Source: Nostoc sp. 106C
Lineage (GTDB): Bacteria; Cyanobacteriota; Cyanobacteriia; Cyanobacteriales; Nostocaceae
NCBI RefSeq assembly: GCF_002154725.1
Contig: NZ_MTAW01000068.1
Span: forward strand, 1-38,975
DNA length: 38,975 nt
Direction of reading: 5' to 3'
The first letter of the stretch is position 1. Each line of letters opens with the position of its first letter. The notes beneath the pieces were generated by a model. The model did no database searches. It was not told where the DNA came from and was given only the letters and a program-made list of their open reading frames with translations. The translations under genes were made by a program, and so were the position numbers. Positions 34,977 to 38,975 of this stretch are shown piece by piece.

Positions 34977-35009
34977 AGATCCCCGACTTCTTCAAGAAGT
35001 CGGGGATCT
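34977..35009 (+). terminator. Strong palindromic hairpin between the CHAT and GUN4 genes
   Basis: AGATCCCCGACTTCTT (34977-34992) and its perfect complement (34994-35009). The GATCCCCGACTTCTT palindrome is a widespread cyanobacterial intergenic repeat. No T-tract follows, so it may slow rather than stop transcription into the next gene. Confidence 0.6.
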
Positions 35010-35037
35010 AAATCCAATGACAAATAATCAATGACAA

Positions 35038-37614
35038 ATGACAAATGACCACTATCAATTCTCTGGAAGTCTACCGGAAAATGCCAGCACCTACGTCACA
35101 CGCCAAGCTGACAGTGATTTGTATGCAGGACTAAAAGCAGGAAAGTTTTGTTATGTCTTGAACTCCCGACAAAGCGGAAAGTCTAGCTTGCGTGTGCGAA
35201 CCATGCAAAGACTCAGAGAAGAAGGTGTACAATGTGCAGCAATTGACCTTTCCGCTGGCGGTATTCAAAATGTCCCTCCCGAACAATGGTATGCAGATTT
35301 AATTGATAATTTAATTGAAAGTTTTGGCTTAGATGTAGATTTTGGTGATTGGTGGGAGGCGAATCAGTTAAATTCCTTGGTGACAAGATTTCGTAAATTT
35401 TTAGAAGATATATTACTTGCTGAAGTTAAAGAAAATATTGTTATTTTTATTGATGAAATTGATAGTGTACTCAGCCTCAAATTTCCCACCGATGACTTTT
35501 TTGCCTTGATTCGTGCCTGTTATAACAAGCGTGTTGATAATCCTGAATATAATCGTCTCACCTTTTGTTTGTTGGGAGTCGCATCACCTAGCAATTTGAT
35601 TGAGGATAAACAACGCACTCCGTTTAATATTGGTCAGGCCATCTCGTTGACTGGTTTTCAATTGCATGAAATTGAGCCGTTAGCAAAGGGGATATCAGGG
35701 AGATTTTCTAACCCTGAAGTAGTAATGAAAGAAATTTTATATTGGACAGGAGGACAACCATTTCTGACGCAAAAGCTGTGTCAGTTTATGATTGAAGAAT
35801 CTTTTGCAGACAATCCTCGCACTGTTGAGCAGGTGGTGAAGTCGCGGATTATTGAAAATTGGGAATCTCAAGATGAGCCTGAGCATTTACGAACGATTCA
35901 AGCCAGAATTTTGCGAGATGAACAACGGGCTGGATATTTACTAGAACTGTATCAGCAAATTCGCTTGAGGAATGAGCAATCTGAGATTACAGCCGATGAT
36001 ACTTTAGAGCAAAGTGAGTTACAGCTTTCAGGATTGGTTATTAGGCAGCAGAATAATTTAAGAGTTTATAATCCCATATATCAAGAAGTTTTTAATCAAA
36101 ATTGGATAGATAATCAATTAAAAAATCTGCGCCCATATTCAGAGAATTTCCGCTTTTGGGTGGCTTCACAAGGAAATGATACATCACGATTATTGCGGGG
36201 AAAGGCTTTACAAGAAGCTGAAGTATGGGCAAGAGATAAGAGTTTAAGTTATCAAGATAGGCAGTTTTTAGCAGCTAGTAAAGAGCAAGAAATTCAGGAA
36301 GATATTGCTGCGAAGGAACAAGAAGCTGCTTTAGAGAGAGAGAGAAAAGATAAGGAAGCAGCGGAGAAAATAAATCTGACACTGACTGAAGCTAATCAAA
36401 AACTAGCTGAAGCAAATCAGAAAGCTCAAAAACGTATTCGCATTGGTTCGGTTGTTTTAGTGCTGACTTTATTGGGAGCAGTAATTTCTATAATTTGGGC
36501 AGGTAAGGATATTCAAGATATACGAGAAAATACTAAATATGTCTCACAATTATCCAAACTGAGCGAAGAACTTTATAAGAAAGACAAATCATCTTCAGCG
36601 AGCCAGGCGAGGGAACAAATAGGTTTATCTTACGAAATTAAAAATCATGAATTAAAAAAAGCAATGCTATTTACTTCCATGTCTCAAGCATATCAGCAAC
36701 TTGAACAATGGGAACAAGCTGAAAAAGAGATTAGAGCAAGTCAAAAAATTTTAGAGGCAGATAAAAATTTTATTACTTCTAGTGAAGCGTTACAAATTCA
36801 AGTTTTTGCTGATAAGGTTAAAGGTGATTTACTATCGCATAAAAAAGAAATAAACCAAGCTGTAGAATCTTATAAATCAGCATTTGAAATTCTTAATAAG
36901 AATCCAGAGCAAACTAGTCCATTTACAAAAAGTAACCAATTGCTTGCTGCCGAAGATGTTGAAGCTGTTCATCGAAATTTACTTAATTTACTTTCAACGA
37001 ACACTCAAGCAGCAGAGTTGAGAAAGCAGGTAAAAAAATCTCTAACCCAACATTTATATGCTCAACTTGAGTATTCTTTGAAAGCTAAAAATTGGCGAAA
37101 AGCTGACGAAATAACTTTGCAGATGCTCCTCTATATTGCTAATAGAGAAAAAGAAGGTTTCCTTGATTATCCACAAATAGAAAACTTTTCCTGTCCTGTT
37201 CTTAAACAAATTGATGATTATTGGTTGCAAAACTCAGAAGGACATTTTGGTTTCAGCGTGCAAAAGAAAATTTGGTTAGATACAGGAAATAGACTGGGTG
37301 TTAAACTAAAAGATTGGAACGATAATGATAAACGAAATTATATTCGCTTCGCAAGTACAGTCGGGTGGTACAATGACAACAAATACGATCAAGTGTCTGG
37401 CTGGATGCCATACGACGAGTATATAAAGCGTATAATGGAAAACCCTATGAATCCTTCTGTGAGGGGTGGGATGCCAACTAGTGTTGAGCGTTATAGGGGT
37501 ACCGACATCTTAGAGATTAAATATCGTGATAGTAGTACTGTTGAAAATCCCACTTATACAGCAACGCGTGCAGATGTCTCGAGAGTTCTTCTCTCGTTGC
37601 GTTGCGGTCTATAA
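35038..37614 (+). CDS. AAA-like ATPase - transmembrane - TPR-like - GUN4 protein
   Basis: The product has 858 residues. The AAA_35-type ATPase (1-365) has Walker A NSRQSGKS (42-49) and Walker B IVIFIDEID (134-142), with WTGGQPFLTQKLCQFM in the helical lid. The NLRPYSENFRFWVASQGNDT linker that usually precedes repeats in these proteins follows. A charged coiled coil (410-465) is followed by one membrane helix (468-487), a helical TPR-like segment (about 530-690), and a GUN4 domain (about 670-800) with VLKQIDDYWLQNSEGHFGFS and VQKKIWLD; the tail RVLLSLRCGL fits the end of GUN4 domains. GUN4 domains bind porphyrins and activate Mg chelatase; fused forms are thought to act in signalling. The ATG lies in a TGACAAA repeat tract and could be misplaced by a few codons. 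Confidence 0.88.
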   Translation: MTNDHYQFSGSLPENASTYVTRQADSDLYAGLKAGKFCYVLNSRQSGKSSLRVRTMQRLREEGVQCAAIDLSAGGIQNVPPEQWYADLIDNLIESFGLDVDFGDWWEANQLNSLVTRFRKFLEDILLAEVKENIVIFIDEIDSVLSLKFPTDDFFALIRACYNKRVDNPEYNRLTFCLLGVASPSNLIEDKQRTPFNIGQAISLTGFQLHEIEPLAKGISGRFSNPEVVMKEILYWTGGQPFLTQKLCQFMIEESFADNPRTVEQVVKSRIIENWESQDEPEHLRTIQARILRDEQRAGYLLELYQQIRLRNEQSEITADDTLEQSELQLSGLVIRQQNNLRVYNPIYQEVFNQNWIDNQLKNLRPYSENFRFWVASQGNDTSRLLRGKALQEAEVWARDKSLSYQDRQFLAASKEQEIQEDIAAKEQEAALERERKDKEAAEKINLTLTEANQKLAEANQKAQKRIRIGSVVLVLTLLGAVISIIWAGKDIQDIRENTKYVSQLSKLSEELYKKDKSSSASQAREQIGLSYEIKNHELKKAMLFTSMSQAYQQLEQWEQAEKEIRASQKILEADKNFITSSEALQIQVFADKVKGDLLSHKKEINQAVESYKSAFEILNKNPEQTSPFTKSNQLLAAEDVEAVHRNLLNLLSTNTQAAELRKQVKKSLTQHLYAQLEYSLKAKNWRKADEITLQMLLYIANREKEGFLDYPQIENFSCPVLKQIDDYWLQNSEGHFGFSVQKKIWLDTGNRLGVKLKDWNDNDKRNYIRFASTVGWYNDNKYDQVSGWMPYDEYIKRIMENPMNPSVRGGMPTSVERYRGTDILEIKYRDSSTVENPTYTATRADVSRVLLSLRCGL

Positions 37615-37772
37615 AATGTAACATTTAGTTCGATTCGTTGGTTAGAAACCTTCCCCCTAAGTCGTATTTTTATTGCAAATTGGGATTACTAGATTTCAGA
37701 TTCTACCCTGTGAGTTCTTTTTTGGAGTACGCTGCGATCACAATACTTCAGGATTTTGGAATGTGATCGCAT

Positions 37773-37856
37773 CGACTCAGATTGCAATCAGATCGACTTT
37801 GACGACGATCAAAACGACTTTGATTGCGATTGTATCGGGTGATAATACGATCGCCC
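37773..37856 (+). repeat. Array of four degenerate 21-bp units, left of hicBA
   Basis: Units at 37773-37793, 37794-37814, 37815-37835 and 37836-37856. Each begins CG(A/G), most with CGACT, and shares the pattern CGACTTTGATTGCGATTGTA. The array is preceded by GATCGCAT. A second, shorter array with the same start lies right of hicBA. Confidence 0.65.
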
Positions 37857-37878
37857 TGTGGTTGATTACGTTTTTTTA

Positions 37879-37899
37879 TTTGCCCTAAAATCCGAAAAA
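37879..37899 (+). repeat. 21-bp direct repeat, right copy
   Basis: TTTGCCCTAAAATCCGAAAA plus one A, 20 of 21 bases identical to 33282-33302. The bases outside the repeat are unrelated. Confidence 0.8.
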
Positions 37900-37936
37900 C
37901 TGGATAATTGAATATAAGCCAAGAAAAGCAAAGCCG

Positions 37937-38140
37937 ATGAAAATAAAAGCAATTATTCATCCAGCAGAAGAAGGTGGCTATTGGGCTGAAGTTCCAGCAC
38001 TTCCTGGTTGTATTACTGAAGGTGAGACAATGGAGGAGGTATTAATAAATTTAAAAGATGCAATAGAAGGCTGGTTAGAAGTCGCAAATAGTAGTCACAA
38101 ACTGGAATCAAATGCTCAAATTGTCGAGATTGCAGTATGA
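37937..38140 (+). CDS. hicB: HicB-type antitoxin
   Basis: The product has 67 residues, the short form. It begins MKIKAIIHPAEEGGYWAEVP, then ALPGCITEGETMEEVLINLK, then DAIEGWLEVAN, the degenerate RNase H fold of HicB. A C-terminal DNA-binding helix is not present, so DNA binding would need the complex or another protein. The stop TGA overlaps the hicA ATG by four bases (ATGA). HicB precedes hicA here, the reverse of E. coli order but common in cyanobacteria. No clear Shine-Dalgarno. Confidence 0.88.
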   Translation: MKIKAIIHPAEEGGYWAEVPALPGCITEGETMEEVLINLKDAIEGWLEVANSSHKLESNAQIVEIAV

Positions 38141-38346
38141 AATCAATCTCTGGTAAAAACCTATGTAAAATTGTCGAACAGCGCGGTTGGGTTTTACAGA
38201 GAATTACAGGTAGTCATCACATTTACCAAAATTCTGATTTTAATAAAATACTTTCTATTCCTGTTCATCGAAATCAAGACTTGAAAATCGGGACTTTAAG
38301 AGCATTAATGAAAATCGCCGATCTAACGGAAGAAGATTTGATGTAA
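38137..38346 (+). CDS. hicA: HicA-type mRNA interferase toxin
   Basis: The product has 69 residues. It begins MKSISGKNLCKIVEQRGWVL and has the key QRITGSHHIYQ, whose histidine (H27 or H28) is the catalytic residue of this dsRBD-like ribonuclease. VHRNQDLKIGTLRALMKIAD closes the fold. It cleaves mRNA and arrests growth when HicB is lost. Length is normal and the gene looks intact, overlapping hicB by four bases. The pair is bracketed by 21-bp repeat units, suggesting that it travelled as a unit. Confidence 0.9.
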   Translation: MKSISGKNLCKIVEQRGWVLQRITGSHHIYQNSDFNKILSIPVHRNQDLKIGTLRALMKIADLTEEDLM

Positions 38347-38365
38347 ATTAATTATGCGATCGCAT

Positions 38366-38407
38366 AGACTCAGATTGCGATTGTATCGACTGACAATGCG
38401 TAGACGC
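38366..38407 (+). repeat. Degenerate 21-bp units, right of hicBA
   Basis: Units at 38366-38386 and 38387-38407, the first reading (A)GACTCAGATTGCGATTGTA. Preceded by CGATCGCAT like the left array. The second unit runs into the 26-bp dispersed element. Confidence 0.55.
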
Positions 38408-38431
38408 GGAGCGGCTTGTCGTAGACATCGC
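38398..38431 (-). repeat. Dispersed element (26-bp form) between CGC and GCGAT
   Basis: Inverted relative to the copies at 15111 and 20628: GCG, 26 bp (containing GGAGCGGCTTGTCGTAGAC), ATCGC. It matches them with one deleted base. Located between the hicBA module and the PIN toxin remnant. Confidence 0.7.
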
Positions 38432-38440
38432 ATCTACTTG

Positions 38441-38844
38441 CTACCAAATAGTCACAATTGTAGTTAAAGCTTGAATTCGCAAACCACGAGTCACCAAGGG
38501 AATACCTAAAGAAAAAGCGGTAGCTGCAATAATCCTATCAGGCATATCAGGAACCGTTGCCCTGTCAATTTGTCTAATAATTCCTGAAATATTGCGAGCC
38601 AGAGGTACAAGTACAATGCCAACATTGGATCATCCAACGCATTTAAAATTCGTGTAAGCACTTCTTGGGCAAATCTTCCTCTCTCAACTAAATAAGAAAT
38701 CTCTATGATTGTGATAGCTGATATGTAAATAGGATTACCCACATTAACTGCTTGTTCCAATGCTGTTAATGCTGTTTCGGATAGTCTATCTACGTCAAAA
38801 ATGTACCAAATTAAAGCGTGTGTATCTGCTACTACTGATGTCAT
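38441..38844 (-). pseudogene. PIN-domain toxin (VapC-like), frameshifted
   Basis: The N-terminal frame reads MTSVVADTHALIWYIFDVD, then ISAITIIEISYLVERGR, up to about position 38635. The C-terminal part lies in another frame: LVPLARNISGIIRQIDRATV, then PDMPDRIIAATAFSLGIPL, ending TIVTIW with a TAG at 38441-38443. Together they make a full PIN protein of about 133 residues, with the acidic residues of VADT, IEIS and MPDR. One single-base indel near 38600-38635 breaks it. The ATG overlaps the stop of an antitoxin tail by one base, so this was a toxin-antitoxin pair. Inactive unless the frameshift is programmed or a sequencing error. Confidence 0.75.
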
Positions 38845-38960
38845 TAAACAATATCTCTAGGAAAATTACCCCACATTTCTTGACGCGCATGAGCAATATC
38901 TTCTTCTGTAATATCTACCTTTAGAGGATGTTTTAAAAGTGGGGGGTGTGGTAAGAAAGC
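38844..38960 (-). pseudogene. Antitoxin tail of the PIN module
   Basis: In the frame ending at a TAA (38846-38844) the product reads LLKHPLKVDITEEDIAHARQ then EMWGNFPRDIV. This is the usual short acidic C-terminus of antitoxins that sit before cyanobacterial PIN toxins. Upstream the frame is closed by a TGA at 38963-38961, so only about 39 codons remain and no proper start or DNA-binding part is visible in the window. Either the N-terminal part was replaced by other DNA near 38950 or a frameshift lies there. Confidence 0.5.
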
Positions 38961-38975
38961 TCACAAGGCGTATGC

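Larger units (their letters stand above)
37615..37936. other. Repeat-rich gap between the GUN4 gene and hicB
   Basis: 322 nt without a credible gene. It holds an inverted repeat GCGATCACA (37734-37742) / TGTGATCGC (37762-37770), the array of 21-bp units (37773-37856) and the right copy of the 21-bp direct repeat (37879-37899). The hicBA promoter should lie in its last part. Confidence 0.6.

Noticed and set aside
37673-37888. 71-codon plus-strand frame with a heptapeptide-like repeat (STLTTIK, TTLIAIV)
   Set aside because: The periodicity is explained by the 21-bp DNA units; there is no ribosome site, and the opposite strand is open too.
1-38975. CRISPR array, tRNA or rRNA genes
   Set aside because: No regularly spaced identical repeats with unique spacers and no cloverleaf or rRNA-like stretch were seen; the tandem repeats present are heptamers or degenerate 21-mers without spacers.
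1-38975. The many GCGATCGC palindromes as regulatory sites
   Set aside because: This is HIP1, an abundant genome-wide word in cyanobacteria, found mostly inside genes here; it is a lineage signature rather than an operator.

Overview
The window reads as chromosome of a filamentous, Nostoc/Calothrix-like cyanobacterium. The evidence is the abundant HIP1 palindrome (GCGATCGC), a SufR-controlled sufBCDS operon, CAAD and GUN4 domains, very large Ser/Thr-kinase/histidine-kinase hybrids, and short heptamer repeats of the ATGACTA / TGACAAA type between genes. I saw no rRNA, tRNA or CRISPR array.

Layout. 1-1.4 kb is decayed accessory DNA: the N-terminal part of an ISAzo13-like transposase, a perfect 20-bp-arm hairpin, a 5'-truncated Uma2 nuclease and a truncated, frameshifted DUF6745 remnant. 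1.4-7.7 kb is the iron-sulfur assembly locus: sufR divergent from sufB-sufC-sufD-sufS, with two AACAAC-N3-GTTGTT operators between them and a terminator after sufS. 7.8-11.1 kb holds small genes: a DUF433/DUF5615 toxin-antitoxin-like pair, tenA, a 63-bp duplicate of the start of tenA on the other side of that pair, a secreted pentapeptide-repeat/TPR protein and an unlisted 48-residue signal-peptide ORF. 11.5-19.1 kb is a two-gene signalling operon: a 2002-residue kinase/ATPase/TPR/GAF/histidine kinase/receiver protein followed after 2 nt by a 514-residue receiver-histidine kinase.

19.4-29.5 kb looks like an envelope/stress island. It holds a 1058-residue membrane protein with about seven helical repeats, divergently transcribed from a protein made of three exact 624-bp units of a YflT-type stress domain. 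A BON-domain lipoprotein, a CAAD membrane protein, a very hydrophilic acidic protein and a cation/proton antiporter with two universal-stress domains follow. Most of these genes have their own hairpin terminator or an upstream inverted repeat. 29.6-33.2 kb has two convergent metallophosphoesterases and a diacylglycerol-kinase-like lipid kinase.

33.3-37.9 kb is the most unusual block. A CHAT (caspase-like) peptidase fused to an AAA-like ATPase is followed by an AAA-like ATPase with a transmembrane helix, a TPR-like region and a C-terminal GUN4 domain. The pair is bracketed by 21-bp direct repeats that differ at one base. It is followed by hicBA, itself bracketed by arrays of a degenerate 21-bp repeat, and by a frameshifted PIN-domain toxin with the tail of its antitoxin.

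Another recurring theme is very small mobile-looking repeats. A 27-bp element sits in frame in two giant genes, in each case between GCGAT and CGC; one of those genes also keeps an unfilled HIP1 copy of the same site in a neighbouring repeat.
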